From positions 1 through 64,000 of the forward strand of contig NZ_NFLJ01000012.1 of the NCBI RefSeq assembly GCF_002160865.1: DNA of 64,000 bases, given 5' to 3'. Shown one piece after another: positions 17,582 to 27,017 of this stretch; position 1 is the first letter of the stretch, and every line of letters starts with the position of its first letter. The stretch comes from Massiliimicrobium timonense (lineage in GTDB: Bacteria; Bacillota_I; Bacilli_A; Erysipelotrichales; Coprobacillaceae). Both the position numbers and the translations under genes were made by a program. The notes beneath the pieces are model-generated. The model was not told the DNA's origin and searched no databases. It saw nothing but the letters and a program-made list of their open reading frames with translations.

Positions 17582-18546
17582 TGGCTGATGAAAATATTTT
17601 ATTAAAAATTGATAATGTTTCTAAACATTTTAGAGTCAGTGGAGGAATTTTAAAGGCTGTTAATGGTGTAAGTCTTGAAATTAAAAAAGGGGAAACTTTA
17701 GGTTTAGTTGGTGAATCTGGTTGTGGTAAATCAACATTAGGTCGTGTTGTTATGGGAATTTATGAACCTACAAAAGGTAAGATTGTTTATAATGGAAAAG
17801 AAGTTCATATTAATAATGCAAAAAATCGTTTAGCATATGCAAAACATGCACAGATGATTTTCCAAGATCCATATGCGTCATTGAATCCACGTATGACAGT
17901 TGAATCAATTATTGCTGAAGGTATGGAAATTCATGGAATGTACACACCTGAAAAAAGAAAACAAAGAGTTCATGAATTACTTGAACTTGTTGGTTTAAAT
18001 AAAGAACATGCAAACCGTTTCCCTCATGAGTTCTCAGGTGGTCAACGTCAACGTATTGGTATTGCAAGAGCACTGGCTATTGAACCAGAATTCTTAGTAT
18101 GTGATGAACCAATCTCTGCTTTGGACGTTTCTATCCAATCACAGGTTATTAACTTATTAATTGATTTACAAAAGAAATTAGGATTAACATATTTATTTAT
18201 TGCTCATGATTTGGATATTGTAAAATATATTTCTGATCGTATTGCAGTTATGTATTTAGGACATTTGGTTGAATTAGGTTCTAGTGAAGAAGTTTATTCT
18301 CACTCTTTACACCCATATTCAGAAGCTTTATTATCAGCTGTACCAATTCCTGATCCAAACTTAGAAAAAGAGAAAAAACGTATTATTCTTGAAGGAGATG
18401 TTCCAAGTCCAATTGACTTACCAGCTGGATGTCCATTTGCTGGTAGATGTCGTTATGCTACTGAAGAATGTAGAACAACAAAACCAGAACTTGTTGAAGC
18501 AAAACCAGGACATTTTGTGGCTTGTCATCATCCTGTGAAAAGATAA
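17581..18546 (+). CDS. oppF: Oligopeptide ABC transporter ATPase OppF
   Basis: A 321-residue ATPase, partner of OppD. Walker A GESGCGKST, Q-loop FQDPYASLNPRM, signature SGGQRQRIGIARAL, Walker B and H-loop IAHDLD are present; the C-terminal domain again has GCPFAGRC and a distal Cys-His segment. I chose ATG 17581, which follows CAAGGAGG by nine bases; an in-frame ATG 30 bases upstream lies inside oppD and has no ribosome-binding site. Confidence 0.95.
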   Translation: MADENILLKIDNVSKHFRVSGGILKAVNGVSLEIKKGETLGLVGESGCGKSTLGRVVMGIYEPTKGKIVYNGKEVHINNAKNRLAYAKHAQMIFQDPYASLNPRMTVESIIAEGMEIHGMYTPEKRKQRVHELLELVGLNKEHANRFPHEFSGGQRQRIGIARALAIEPEFLVCDEPISALDVSIQSQVINLLIDLQKKLGLTYLFIAHDLDIVKYISDRIAVMYLGHLVELGSSEEVYSHSLHPYSEALLSAVPIPDPNLEKEKKRIILEGDVPSPIDLPAGCPFAGRCRYATEECRTTKPELVEAKPGHFVACHHPVKR

Positions 18547-18578
18547 AAAAAGTTTATGAAAATTCATAAACTTTTTTT
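18545..18578. terminator. Terminator of the opp operon, shared with the convergent gene
   Basis: A tract plus GTTTATGAA (18552-18560) pairs with TTCATAAAC (18563-18571) plus T tract, symmetrical for both strands. Confidence 0.85.
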
Positions 18579-19638
18579 ATGCATAAAATTGTGAAATGAT
18601 TTGGATATTTTCTTCTGTTAATGGAAATGAAGGGATAATGATTGTAACAGACTGATTATGTAAAAGTGTTAATGAAACAATTTCATCATCATAATACCCA
18701 TATAATAATGATCCATCAATAACAGCATGATTTCCAGCATATAAACTTGGTAAACCTTTTATTTCAGTAAATCTTTGTTTGGCTTTTTCTGGAGATGAAA
18801 ATTTAAATTCTTTGACATAAAGAGCTTCTTTCCCATCTTTTGCTTCTTCTAATGAAATATATGTATGTGGGATGGTAAAACTTGAATAACTTTGACTTGA
18901 GAAGGATGTTTCCTTATCAATTTGAAAATCACTTAATTGAATGAGTTGATGATCTTGTTGATGAAATGATTTTTGATTGAATACATCTTCAATTAATCCA
19001 CCAAAGATAAGAATAATTGTTAGTAATGATAAAAAGAAATAAACGATTCTCATTGATTTGAATGTTTTTAAAGAAAAGCGAGGTGCTCCATTTTTGAGTT
19101 GATGATGCATCGTACTCATTTGATGAAAACTAAAGTAATTTCTAAAAATAGAAGTTATAAAAAGGAGAAGAATACCAATATAGGCGAGTGTAATTCCATA
19201 ACTCATAAACTTATCAAAACTGGCATTATATAAATACTGAGAAAATAAGGTTAAAGCAACGAGAGATATAAAAAATCCAATAAATGAAAGAATTTTAAAT
19301 GAACCAGTTGCTATATCTTTTTTATCTTCCCAAGAAAAAGGAAGGTCTTTTTGTTTTTTAGAAACAAAAACAAACATATGATGTTTTGCATAAATAGGTT
19401 GATATCCTTTTTGTTGATATTTTCTAGCAAAAGCATCTTTATCTTTTTGGCGTTCTATTTTTGTAGAACCTATAGTTTTGTGAAAATCTATATGATAATA
19501 AACAGGATAATCAACTTTATTAAAGATTGTAACGAATGATAGTTCTTGAGTTATGTAACCCTGTTGACCAAGTTTATTAAGTTTGGTTTGTAATAATTCA
19601 TATTCGTATGGTTTATAGTTCATAATCATAAATTTCAT
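18577..19638 (-). CDS. DUF2812-type membrane protein
   Basis: A 353-residue protein of unknown function. Residues 1-110 form a soluble domain resembling DUF2812 (LNKLGQQGYITQELS, then a YYHIDFHKT strand), a module often found beside PadR-type regulators. Four hydrophobic segments follow (about residues 117-135, 146-165, 195-220). The C-terminal 130 residues (LIQLSDFQIDKETSF onwards) look like an exposed domain. An AAGGAGGTTACACAACC segment precedes ATG, with MKFMIM offering two starts. No regulator partner is adjacent. Confidence 0.65.
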   Translation of the reverse strand: MKFMIMNYKPYEYELLQTKLNKLGQQGYITQELSFVTIFNKVDYPVYYHIDFHKTIGSTKIERQKDKDAFARKYQQKGYQPIYAKHHMFVFVSKKQKDLPFSWEDKKDIATGSFKILSFIGFFISLVALTLFSQYLYNASFDKFMSYGITLAYIGILLLFITSIFRNYFSFHQMSTMHHQLKNGAPRFSLKTFKSMRIVYFFLSLLTIILIFGGLIEDVFNQKSFHQQDHQLIQLSDFQIDKETSFSSQSYSSFTIPHTYISLEEAKDGKEALYVKEFKFSSPEKAKQRFTEIKGLPSLYAGNHAVIDGSLLYGYYDDEIVSLTLLHNQSVTIIIPSFPLTEENIQIISQFYA

Positions 19639-19695
19639 GGTTGTGTAACCTCCTTAATGGGCTTATTATATCAAAGAGATAATCACTTGTCTATG

Positions 19696-19723
19696 AAAGA
19701 AAAAAAGCTCATGATGAGCTTTT
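19696..19723 (-). terminator. Terminator of the peptidase operon
   Basis: AAAAGCTCAT and ATGAGCTTTT enclose one base on the minus strand (19703-19723), followed by a T-rich tract. Confidence 0.85.
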
Positions 19724-21092
19724 ATAATTGAAGTAAGAATTGTGTATAAGCTAAGTAAGCTTCATAAACATCGACTTTTGATACAATTTCATGAGGAGCA
19801 TGCATGTTTAAAACAGCAATTCCTGCATCAATAACATTCATATCATAATTTCCTAAGATGTAGGCAATAGTACCTCCACCACCTTGATCAACTTTACCAA
19901 GTTCAGCAGTTTGGAAATGAATACCGTTTTGATCCATAACATTTCTTATTTTAGCAAAGTATTCAGGATTAGCATCATTGCTACCACTCTTACCACGAGC
20001 ACCTGTATATTTATTGAAAACAATACCATTTCCTAAATAAGCAGCATTTTTAGGGTCATTCACTTCCTTATAAAGTGGATCAAAACCAGCACTGACATCA
20101 CTTGATAACATCATAGAATTTGCTAATGCTTTTCTCACAGACAAGAAAGTATCATCACCACATAAATGTAAGATTTGTGCAATTGTGTTTTCAAAGAATA
20201 AAGATTGCGCACCAGTTGCCCCAACACTACCGATTTCTTCTTTATCTACCAAAATACAACAAGATGTATATTGAGGAATATCTTGAATATCTAGAATTGC
20301 TTTTAATGATGTATAGGCACATACACGGTCATCATGACCATATCCCATCACCATACTTCTATCTAATCCATAATCTCTGGCTTTTCCACTAGGAACAACT
20401 TCTATTTCAGCACTTAAGAAATCTTCTTCTTCAATATCATATTTTTCTTTAAGAAGTCTTAAAACATTCGCTTTCACAGCATCTTTTTCAGTATCTTTTA
20501 AAGGAATGCTTCCTAATGTTACATCTAAGTTTTCACCTTCAATGACTTTAGCAGCAGTTTTTTGTAATTGATCAGCAGATAAGTGAATCAATAAATCTGT
20601 GATACCCACAACTGGATCATTATCATCTTCACCAATCACAACATCAACCTTTGTTCCATCTTTTTTAATGACAACACCATATAAAGATAAAGGAATAGTC
20701 ACCCATTGATATTTTTTAACCCCACCATAATAATGAGTATCTAATAAAGCAAATCCGTCACTTTCATAAAGAGGATTTTGTTTTAAATCTAAGCGTGGTG
20801 AATCAATATGAGCACCTAAAATTCTCATTCCATCAGTTAAAGGTTTTTCACCCATAATAAATAAAGCCAAATTTTTATCTTTATTAACAACATAAAATTT
20901 ATCACCAGCTTTTAAGCTCTGTAAATCTTGGATATCTTGAAAACCAGCTTTTTGAGCTAATTCAACAGATTCTTTGACACAAGCTCTTTCTGTTTTACTT
21001 GAAGATAAAAATGTTTTATATCCTTCATTAAAATCCATAACATCTTTATATTGATTATCTTCGTATTTATTCCATGCATTTTTTGCGTACAT
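19722..21092 (-). CDS. M18 family metallo-aminopeptidase
   Basis: A 456-residue cytosolic, probably dodecameric aminopeptidase with two zinc ions. Metal-site segments are visible: LGAHIDSPRLDLK, LVDKEEIGS with the catalytic Glu, SSDVSAGFDP and MHAPHEIVSK near the C-terminus. Family members prefer acidic or neutral N-terminal residues. It starts directly behind pepT, with GAGGTAATGTAA overlapping the pepT end, so the two form an operon that frees amino acids from peptides imported by the neighbouring Opp system. Confidence 0.92.
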   Translation of the reverse strand: MYAKNAWNKYEDNQYKDVMDFNEGYKTFLSSSKTERACVKESVELAQKAGFQDIQDLQSLKAGDKFYVVNKDKNLALFIMGEKPLTDGMRILGAHIDSPRLDLKQNPLYESDGFALLDTHYYGGVKKYQWVTIPLSLYGVVIKKDGTKVDVVIGEDDNDPVVGITDLLIHLSADQLQKTAAKVIEGENLDVTLGSIPLKDTEKDAVKANVLRLLKEKYDIEEEDFLSAEIEVVPSGKARDYGLDRSMVMGYGHDDRVCAYTSLKAILDIQDIPQYTSCCILVDKEEIGSVGATGAQSLFFENTIAQILHLCGDDTFLSVRKALANSMMLSSDVSAGFDPLYKEVNDPKNAAYLGNGIVFNKYTGARGKSGSNDANPEYFAKIRNVMDQNGIHFQTAELGKVDQGGGGTIAYILGNYDMNVIDAGIAVLNMHAPHEIVSKVDVYEAYLAYTQFLLQL

Positions 21093-22316
21093 TTACATTA
21101 CCTCATTTCTTTCAATCATTTTTAATAATACTTCTACTTGTTTTTTCATCATTGTGATAGATACATATTCAAAAGGTCCATGAAAATTATATCCACCAGT
21201 TCCTAGATTTGGACAAGGAAGTCCCATATATGTGAGATTAGCACCATCAGTTCCTCCACGAATAGGAACAGCATAAGGCTCAATACCACATTCCTTCATG
21301 GCTGTCATAGCGTTATCGACAATATACATGTGTTGTTCAATATGTTCACGCATATTCAAATAGTCTTGTTGAATAGTGACTTTGATCATATCATACCCAT
21401 ATTTTTGATTGAGAAAACTAGCAATATTTTCAAAATCCTGACATTGTTTTTTCGCTAATGCAAGGTCATGATTTCTAATGATATACCCCATGACTGTTTT
21501 TTCACAATTACCTTGAATATCATGCAAATGATTAAAACCTTCATAACCTTCAGTATATTCTGGTCTAGCATGAACAGGTAACATCGCATCAAATTCTTGA
21601 GCAATATGAATAGAATTAATCATCGCATTTTTGGCACTGCCAGGATGAATACTTTTTCCTGTAATTTCAACAACGGCACTAAAAGCATTAAAGTTTTCAT
21701 ATTCAATTTCAGCAATATTACCTCCATCAATTGTATAGGCATAATCTGCTTTAAAACCATCTATATCAAAATTTTCAGTTCCTCTACCCACTTCTTCATC
21801 AGGCGTAAAGGCAATTTTAATATCACTATGGTTGAATTCTGGATGCTGGTATAAATATTCAGCCATACTCATGATAATTGCAACACCTGCTTTATCATCT
21901 GCACCAAGTAGCGTTGTTCCATCCGTTGTGATTAAATCATGATGAATGACATTCAACAATTCAGGGAATTCATGAGGATCAAGATATAAGTTTTTTTCCT
22001 GATTTAAACAGATTGTATCTCCCTGATAATCTCTGATGACCTGTGGCTTTACATTTTGCCCAGAAGCATCTGGTGATGTATCCATATGAGCTACAAATCC
22101 AATCACTGGACCATGATGCTCTCCACGAGCTGGAATTGTTCCATAAACAATACCACTTTGATCTAAACGTGCATCTTCAATACCAATCTTTTTCATTTCT
22201 TCAACAAGATACTTTCCTAATTCTAATTGTTTCATAGAAGAAGGTGTTGTTGTTGATTGAGGATCAGATTGTGTATCAAAACTAATATATTTCAAAAATC
22301 TTTCTTCTATATTCAT
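21093..22316 (-). CDS. pepT: Tripeptide aminopeptidase PepT
   Basis: A 407-residue M20 peptidase that removes the N-terminal residue of tripeptides. Two-zinc site residues: AHMDTSPDASG, LLGADDKAG, TPDEEVGRGTENFD and the dimerisation domain between. The RGGTDGANLTY and GGYNFHGPFE segments near the C-terminus are PepT-specific. Length matches the family (about 410). It is the first gene of the two-gene peptidase operon. A GAGGGACG site precedes the ATG. Confidence 0.95.
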   Translation of the reverse strand: MNIEERFLKYISFDTQSDPQSTTTPSSMKQLELGKYLVEEMKKIGIEDARLDQSGIVYGTIPARGEHHGPVIGFVAHMDTSPDASGQNVKPQVIRDYQGDTICLNQEKNLYLDPHEFPELLNVIHHDLITTDGTTLLGADDKAGVAIIMSMAEYLYQHPEFNHSDIKIAFTPDEEVGRGTENFDIDGFKADYAYTIDGGNIAEIEYENFNAFSAVVEITGKSIHPGSAKNAMINSIHIAQEFDAMLPVHARPEYTEGYEGFNHLHDIQGNCEKTVMGYIIRNHDLALAKKQCQDFENIASFLNQKYGYDMIKVTIQQDYLNMREHIEQHMYIVDNAMTAMKECGIEPYAVPIRGGTDGANLTYMGLPCPNLGTGGYNFHGPFEYVSITMMKKQVEVLLKMIERNEVM

Positions 22317-22411
22317 TCATCGTCCCTCGCTTTCTTTTTATTATTATACATGCATTTGTTTAAATAATCCATGATTATGATATAATTAAATGGATGTAGG
22401 AGGAAGAAAAA

Positions 22412-23146
22412 ATGAACCAGATTATCAAAGAACTTATAGAAAGAAAATCTGTTCGTGCTTATCGTGATGAAAAGATAACTTTAGAAGAAAAGAATATGAT
22501 TTTACAATCAGCTATTCAAGCTCCAACAGCTGGAAATATGGCACTCTATTCAATTATTGATGTTCAAGATCAACAACTTAAAGATCAACTAGCTAATACC
22601 TGTGATCATCAGCCTTTTATCAGTCAGGCACCACTTGTTTTATTGTTTTTAGCAGATTATCAAAAATGGTATGATATGTATTGTGCCTATCATGATGAAG
22701 ACTTTAAACTTGAAGAAGCTGATATGATATTAGCTCTAGAAGATGCGATGATTGCAGCTCAAAACGCTGTTATGGGAGCATGGTCATTAGGTATTGGTTC
22801 TTGTTATATTGGGGATATATTGGAAAACTTTGAAATTCATCAAGAACTTTTTGATTTACCAAAATATGCTGTACCTGCGACACTTGTTGTTTTTGGAAAA
22901 CCAACACCACAACAACAAAATCGTCAAAAACCACCACGTTTTGATATCAATGATATGGTGAGTGTCAATACTTATCATCATAAAAGTATGGATGAAACAA
23001 AACAAATGTTTATCAAACAAAGTGGAAGAAGTGAACAACAATTACAAAGCTATATTCAAGCTTTTGCAAAAAGAAAGTTTTTTGCTCAATATCATCAAGA
23101 AATGAATCGTTCTGTTCGAAAAATCATTGAATCATGGACAAAATAA
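22412..23146 (+). CDS. NADPH-dependent FMN nitroreductase family protein
   Basis: A 244-residue flavoprotein of the NfsA/FRP-like nitroreductase class. FMN-binding RKSVRAYRDEKIT at the N-terminus, AIQAPTAGNMALYS and the GIGSCYIGDI segment are typical. The C-terminal 70 residues (FIKQSGRSEQQLQSYIQAFAKRK) extend beyond minimal nitroreductases. Natural substrate unknown. GTAGGAGGAAG precedes ATG; it is monocistronic. Confidence 0.88.
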   Translation: MNQIIKELIERKSVRAYRDEKITLEEKNMILQSAIQAPTAGNMALYSIIDVQDQQLKDQLANTCDHQPFISQAPLVLLFLADYQKWYDMYCAYHDEDFKLEEADMILALEDAMIAAQNAVMGAWSLGIGSCYIGDILENFEIHQELFDLPKYAVPATLVVFGKPTPQQQNRQKPPRFDINDMVSVNTYHHKSMDETKQMFIKQSGRSEQQLQSYIQAFAKRKFFAQYHQEMNRSVRKIIESWTK

Positions 23147-23173
23147 AAAACAGACAATTTTGTCTGCTTTTTA
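23145..23173. terminator. Bidirectional terminator between nitroreductase and AI-2E-type genes
   Basis: CAGACAA (23151-23157) and TTGTCTG (23160-23166) with A tract before and T tract after. Confidence 0.8.
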
Positions 23174-24340
23174 ATCAAATTTTTTAATCGTTTTATCCGT
23201 AATTTCAATATGGTTACGATATAAAGAAATATTAACAACACGACTTCCAACAGCATAAATTAAAGCCATGCTTGGTACAGCTATCAATAGTCCAAAGAAA
23301 CCAAAGAGATTTCCAAAAATAACTAATGAAAGTAAGACATATAATCCAGAAATACCAACGGCTCCACCGACAACACGAGGATAAATGATATTAGCTTCAA
23401 ACTGTTGAATAATCACAAAACAGATTGTAAAGATGATTGCTTGAGTAGAATTGATAGCTAAGACAAGGATAAAGCCAACCGCAAAACCAAAATATCCTCC
23501 AAACATTGGAATTAAACTAGCAAGTCCAATAATAAAAGCAATTAATTCTGGAAAAGGAAGTCCTGTTATTTTAAAACCAACATACATTAAAAACATTAAA
23601 ATGCAGCTTTCTAATAATTGTCCAGAAACAAAACCATTAAAGTAATGATTAGCTTCTGCTCCAATATCAAAGATGACTAAGGAACGATGATAGCCAAAGA
23701 GAAAAGTAACAATTTTCTTTAATTGTCTAAGATGTGCTTCTTTATTGGCGAGTAAATAAATCGCCATAATAAAAGATGTAATTGTATTAATAAAAACACC
23801 AAAAATGCCAATAGACTGGAAAATAATATTAATACCGGCATTTCCTAACAGATTTCCACTTTGTGAAAGAAGATGATTCAAATCAAGATTTGTCAGTGCT
23901 TCTTGAATAGAATCATAGTTAATAGCGTAATTAATATTAAAATGGGCTAATGCATCATTAATCATTGTCACTAAACGATCAGCATAATTAAAGATATTTG
24001 TGATAATTAAAGCAATACTTTCACCAAGTCTAGGGATAATAAATGAAGAAAAGAGAATAATTAAGATAATAGCTAATAATAATGTTGTCGCAATACTTAA
24101 ACCTCTTTTTAAACCATGACGTTTTATTTTCTTACCATACAAATGTTCGATATTACGCATAGGGATATTTAAAACAAATGCTATGATTATCGCAATATAA
24201 AATGGTGTTGCAAGAGATAATATATCACTTAGCATAGAAAATACTGTTTCATAGTTAAACACAATAAATGCTAATATAATAGCATACGTTAAATAAAAAA
24301 TTGTTTTATTCTTTTTGACAATATGGGTTTTGTCAATCAT
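23171..24340 (-). CDS. AI-2E family transporter (PF01594)
   Basis: A 389-residue polytopic membrane protein. Two N-terminal helices, then a helical extracytosolic segment (LVTMINDALAHFNINYAINY), then five or six helices with the family motif VSGQLLESCILMFLMY, GLASLIPMFGGYFG and the FEANIIYPRVVG segment. Members export signalling molecules or act as Na/H antiporters; the substrate here is unknown. I chose ATG 24340 behind GAAGGTGAATCT; an in-frame ATG 60 bases upstream lacks a ribosome-binding site and would add a non-conserved extension. Confidence 0.85.
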   Translation of the reverse strand: MIDKTHIVKKNKTIFYLTYAIILAFIVFNYETVFSMLSDILSLATPFYIAIIIAFVLNIPMRNIEHLYGKKIKRHGLKRGLSIATTLLLAIILIILFSSFIIPRLGESIALIITNIFNYADRLVTMINDALAHFNINYAINYDSIQEALTNLDLNHLLSQSGNLLGNAGINIIFQSIGIFGVFINTITSFIMAIYLLANKEAHLRQLKKIVTFLFGYHRSLVIFDIGAEANHYFNGFVSGQLLESCILMFLMYVGFKITGLPFPELIAFIIGLASLIPMFGGYFGFAVGFILVLAINSTQAIIFTICFVIIQQFEANIIYPRVVGGAVGISGLYVLLSLVIFGNLFGFFGLLIAVPSMALIYAVGSRVVNISLYRNHIEITDKTIKKFD

Positions 24341-24448
24341 AGATTCACCTTCTTTTATGGTTATAATCATAACATAATTACATATAAAAGTGTAGTTCAT
24401 TGTTTATTTAAAAAAATGTGATAAAATAATAAAGAAGGAGGCAGTTAA

Positions 24449-24994
24449 ATGAAAGTTGTAGTTTTATTAAAAGATGGTTTTGAAGAATTAGAAGCATTAA
24501 GTGTTGTAGATGTTTTAAGACGTGCAAATATTACATGTCAAATGATAGGAATGGATGCTTTGTCAGTGACAAGTTCTCATGGTATTGAGATAAAAGTTGA
24601 TCAAATGTTTGATGAAAGTGTTTATGAAGCTGATATGGTTGTGTTGCCAGGAGGATTACCGGGAGCGACTTCACTTTGTGATGATGAAAGAGTTATTGAT
24701 ATTTTGAAGACATTTAATCAACAAAAGAAATGGATTGCTGCCATTTGTGCAGGACCTATTTCATTAGAAAAAGCAGATGTTGTTGCAGGAAAAAAATTTA
24801 CATGTTATCCAGGATTTGAAAAAGAAATCCCTTCAGGGATTTATCAGGATGTATTAGTATGTTGTGATCAGAATATCATTACTGGACGTGGACCAGCTGC
24901 TGCTTTAGAATTTGCTTATACTATTTTAGAAAAACTTGGTCAACCTTCAAAAGATATTCGTGAAGGTATGCAGTATCATTATTTAGTGAAATAA
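24449..24994 (+). CDS. DJ-1/PfpI family protein
   Basis: A 181-residue flavodoxin-like protein of the DJ-1/ThiJ/YajL clade. The nucleophile elbow AAICAGP (Cys about residue 103) and the upstream Glu (DGFEELEALS) are in place; GGLPGATSL and GRGPAAALEFA complete the family pattern. Related proteins act as glyoxalase, deglycase or chaperone; the sequence does not decide. An AGGAGGCAG site precedes ATG. Confidence 0.9.
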   Translation: MKVVVLLKDGFEELEALSVVDVLRRANITCQMIGMDALSVTSSHGIEIKVDQMFDESVYEADMVVLPGGLPGATSLCDDERVIDILKTFNQQKKWIAAICAGPISLEKADVVAGKKFTCYPGFEKEIPSGIYQDVLVCCDQNIITGRGPAAALEFAYTILEKLGQPSKDIREGMQYHYLVK

Positions 24995-25026
24995 AAAACG
25001 ACTTCTCTCATAGAAAGTCGTTAAAA
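24993..25026. terminator. Bidirectional terminator after the DJ-1 gene
   Basis: AACGACTT (24997-25004) pairs with AAGTCGTT (25015-25022); A tract before and the minus-strand continuation give U tracts for both directions. It covers the stop of the convergent gene. Confidence 0.7.
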
Positions 25027-25350
25027 ATGTGGAATCATCATTTCAATTTCATATTCAAAGAATTGTTCTTGGAAATAGACATAGTGTTCTATTTCTTTTT
25101 TTGTATAGGTTTTTGATGTAGGAGCAACAACCCATTTATCTTCATTATCATTCAAACGATGAATAATCGCAATGACTTCTCCTGTAAAATGAGATAAAGG
25201 TGTATCAATACCAATGACATAAGCATCTTGATACTCTCCATCACCACCCATGATTCCTTCGATGTATCCATAGTTAATAGGATAATATAGATTTTTATGT
25301 TGAGGGTGAAAACTACCCATAGGACGATCAATAGTCACAGTAACTTGCAT
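25021..25350 (-). CDS. Short inorganic-pyrophosphatase-like protein
   Basis: A 109-residue protein that resembles a compact family I pyrophosphatase: DRPMGSFHPQHKNLYYPINYGYIEG matches the substrate-binding strand pair (split at about residues 8-32), and GDGEYQDAYVIGIDTPL corresponds to the DGDPLDVL metal loop, here with QDAY. Classical enzymes have about 170 residues and three metal Asp; at least one of these is not obvious, so activity is uncertain. It is the last gene of the yaaA operon, two bases behind the GNAT gene. Confidence 0.65.
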   Translation of the reverse strand: MQVTVTIDRPMGSFHPQHKNLYYPINYGYIEGIMGGDGEYQDAYVIGIDTPLSHFTGEVIAIIHRLNDNEDKWVVAPTSKTYTKKEIEHYVYFQEQFFEYEIEMMIPHF

Positions 25351-25352
25351 GT

Positions 25353-25988
25353 TTATTCTATAAATGAGCGACTGATAATCGCAAATTCATCTTGACTGGC
25401 AAGATGTTTCTTTTCTATTTTTTCTAAGGAATCATCAAAATCTTTCGCAACTTGAGGGTCAAATGCCATAGCTGGGCTTTCATAAAAAGTCCATGAGTGA
25501 TGATCTAAAGCATGAGGAACGAAAGTTTTCACCAGCAAAGCAGTAGGATATTTTCCATTTTCCAGACTGACATGTAAATCTTTACAACTTTGAAATCCAA
25601 AACGAACATATGTTCGAGGATGTCCCATAATCACAATGGTATCATATCCAAGCTGATAGGCTTCTTTCATTGAATATTCAATCAGTCTTTTCCCATAGCC
25701 CTGTTTTTGATATTCAGGTAAAATGCAGACAGGACCAAAAGTGAGAACAACTTTTTCATTTTTATTTTCATCTATAAGTTTTGCTTTGGTATACATGATT
25801 TGACCAATAATTTTTCCATCTTTTTCTAAAACAAAGTCTAGTTCATGGATAAAATCTTCATGTTGACGTATAATATGGGCTAAATAATGTTCATAACATC
25901 CGGGCATATAAACATTATAAAAGGATTGTCTAATGATATTTTCTACGGTTGTGTAATCATCAGGTGTTTCATGACGGATTGTTATCAC
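25353..25988 (-). CDS. GNAT family N-acetyltransferase
   Basis: A 211-residue acyltransferase. The acetyl-CoA pyrophosphate loop is visible as PEYQKQGYGKRLI (about residues 93-105), preceded by strand VVLTFGPVCIL and followed by VIMGHPRTYVRFGF, which is typical of the YhbS-like subgroup. A C-terminal helical extension of about 45 residues follows. Substrate unknown. Its ATG overlaps the stop of the upstream 79-codon gene by four bases. Confidence 0.85.
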   Translation of the reverse strand: MITIRHETPDDYTTVENIIRQSFYNVYMPGCYEHYLAHIIRQHEDFIHELDFVLEKDGKIIGQIMYTKAKLIDENKNEKVVLTFGPVCILPEYQKQGYGKRLIEYSMKEAYQLGYDTIVIMGHPRTYVRFGFQSCKDLHVSLENGKYPTALLVKTFVPHALDHHSWTFYESPAMAFDPQVAKDFDDSLEKIEKKHLASQDEFAIISRSFIE

Positions 25989-26224
25989 TTGTTTATTTCC
26001 TCCCTCAGTTGATTTATTTTTTTAATAATAACATAGCTACAACAAATAATAATAGCCCCAATAAGAGCAATCCCACTATATATGGGCATCAGATAGGAGA
26101 GTACATATTCATCTCCACCTACAATAAGAAATGATAGAATATAAGATAAAAAATAAGAGTTCAAGATAAACAACCCTATAAAAGATCCAATTCCAATAAC
26201 GATAACTTTTTCACTTTTTAACAT
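25985..26224 (-). CDS. Small two-helix membrane protein
   Basis: A 79-residue protein not recognised. Two long hydrophobic stretches (residues 7-35 and 44-68) are separated by GGDEYVLSYLMP, and the tail KKINQLREEINK is a short charged amphipathic helix. It is in the yaaA operon, overlapping the GNAT start by four bases, with GGAGACTATT before its ATG. Confidence 0.6.
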   Translation of the reverse strand: MLKSEKVIVIGIGSFIGLFILNSYFLSYILSFLIVGGDEYVLSYLMPIYSGIALIGAIIICCSYVIIKKINQLREEINK

Positions 26225-26235
26225 AATAGTCTCCT

Positions 26236-26940
26236 TTACATATTTTTGACGAAGGCAAGAGTACCTTCTTGATTATAATCTGGCTGATATGTAAAACCAT
26301 CAATATTGAGTGTTTTCAATTCATCCAATGTTTTGATCTCATTTAAAATCATCTGATTTAACATTTGACCTCTGGCTTTTTTGATAATCATAGCGTTTCT
26401 TTTCATTTTCCCATGATCGTTGATAATGAAATCTATAAAATAAATATGAGGATGTCTTAACATATTGCTAAATTCTTTAGAAGCTAAAGAAATAATGAAA
26501 TCAACTTGTTCAAAATATTGATATAAAGGTGTATACCAATAATCATATAAGTTGATATGATCAGGTTTCATTGTCATATCTAAACGATAAGGCGTTATTA
26601 AAGTATTGTATTTTAAAACACCATAGTAAGCATCTAAAATACATAAGTGTTCAGATAAGTAGTCTTGATGATTCATGTAAGATGCTAATTCAAGTTGTTT
26701 AAAAACTGTTCCTTGATAAAAAGCTAAAGCAGGATGAGCAGTCTGTTCTTCATGAAAATACTGATAAACTTGAGTTGCCTGTTTATAAGATATTTTCATG
26801 AGCTGACATAACTGTTCATCATTATATTGTTTTAAAATGTTTGTAAGATATTGTGTTTCTTCTTGAAACAAAGGTTCACTACCAACAAAAGGAACCTTTT
26901 GATATTTCATTGTTTTACTTGGGGCAATGACAATTTTCAT
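26236..26940 (-). CDS. yaaA: Peroxide-stress protein YaaA family
   Basis: A 234-residue DUF328 protein. It begins MKIVIAPSKTMKY, the family's ISPAKT-type start, and carries YYGVLKYNTLITPYRLDM, typical of the central YGVLRP-LD-I-YRLEM block, plus FIDFIINDHGKMKR at the site of the family's H-x-K-R motif. E. coli YaaA limits iron-driven DNA damage under peroxide; the fold binds DNA. The segment DEQLCQLMKISYKQATQVY agrees as well. It is the first gene of a four-gene operon and is divergent from the NdpA gene. Confidence 0.85.
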   Translation of the reverse strand: MKIVIAPSKTMKYQKVPFVGSEPLFQEETQYLTNILKQYNDEQLCQLMKISYKQATQVYQYFHEEQTAHPALAFYQGTVFKQLELASYMNHQDYLSEHLCILDAYYGVLKYNTLITPYRLDMTMKPDHINLYDYWYTPLYQYFEQVDFIISLASKEFSNMLRHPHIYFIDFIINDHGKMKRNAMIIKKARGQMLNQMILNEIKTLDELKTLNIDGFTYQPDYNQEGTLAFVKNM

Positions 26941-27017
26941 AATTTCACCTCGAGATTATTATAAAGTATTTAATGTCATAGATAAAGAAATATGTTATAA
27001 TCTTTGCGGGTGGTAAG

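Noticed and set aside
24341-24400. Upstream start of the AI-2E-type gene
   Set aside because: No ribosome-binding site; ATG 24340 follows GAAGGTG and fits the family start.
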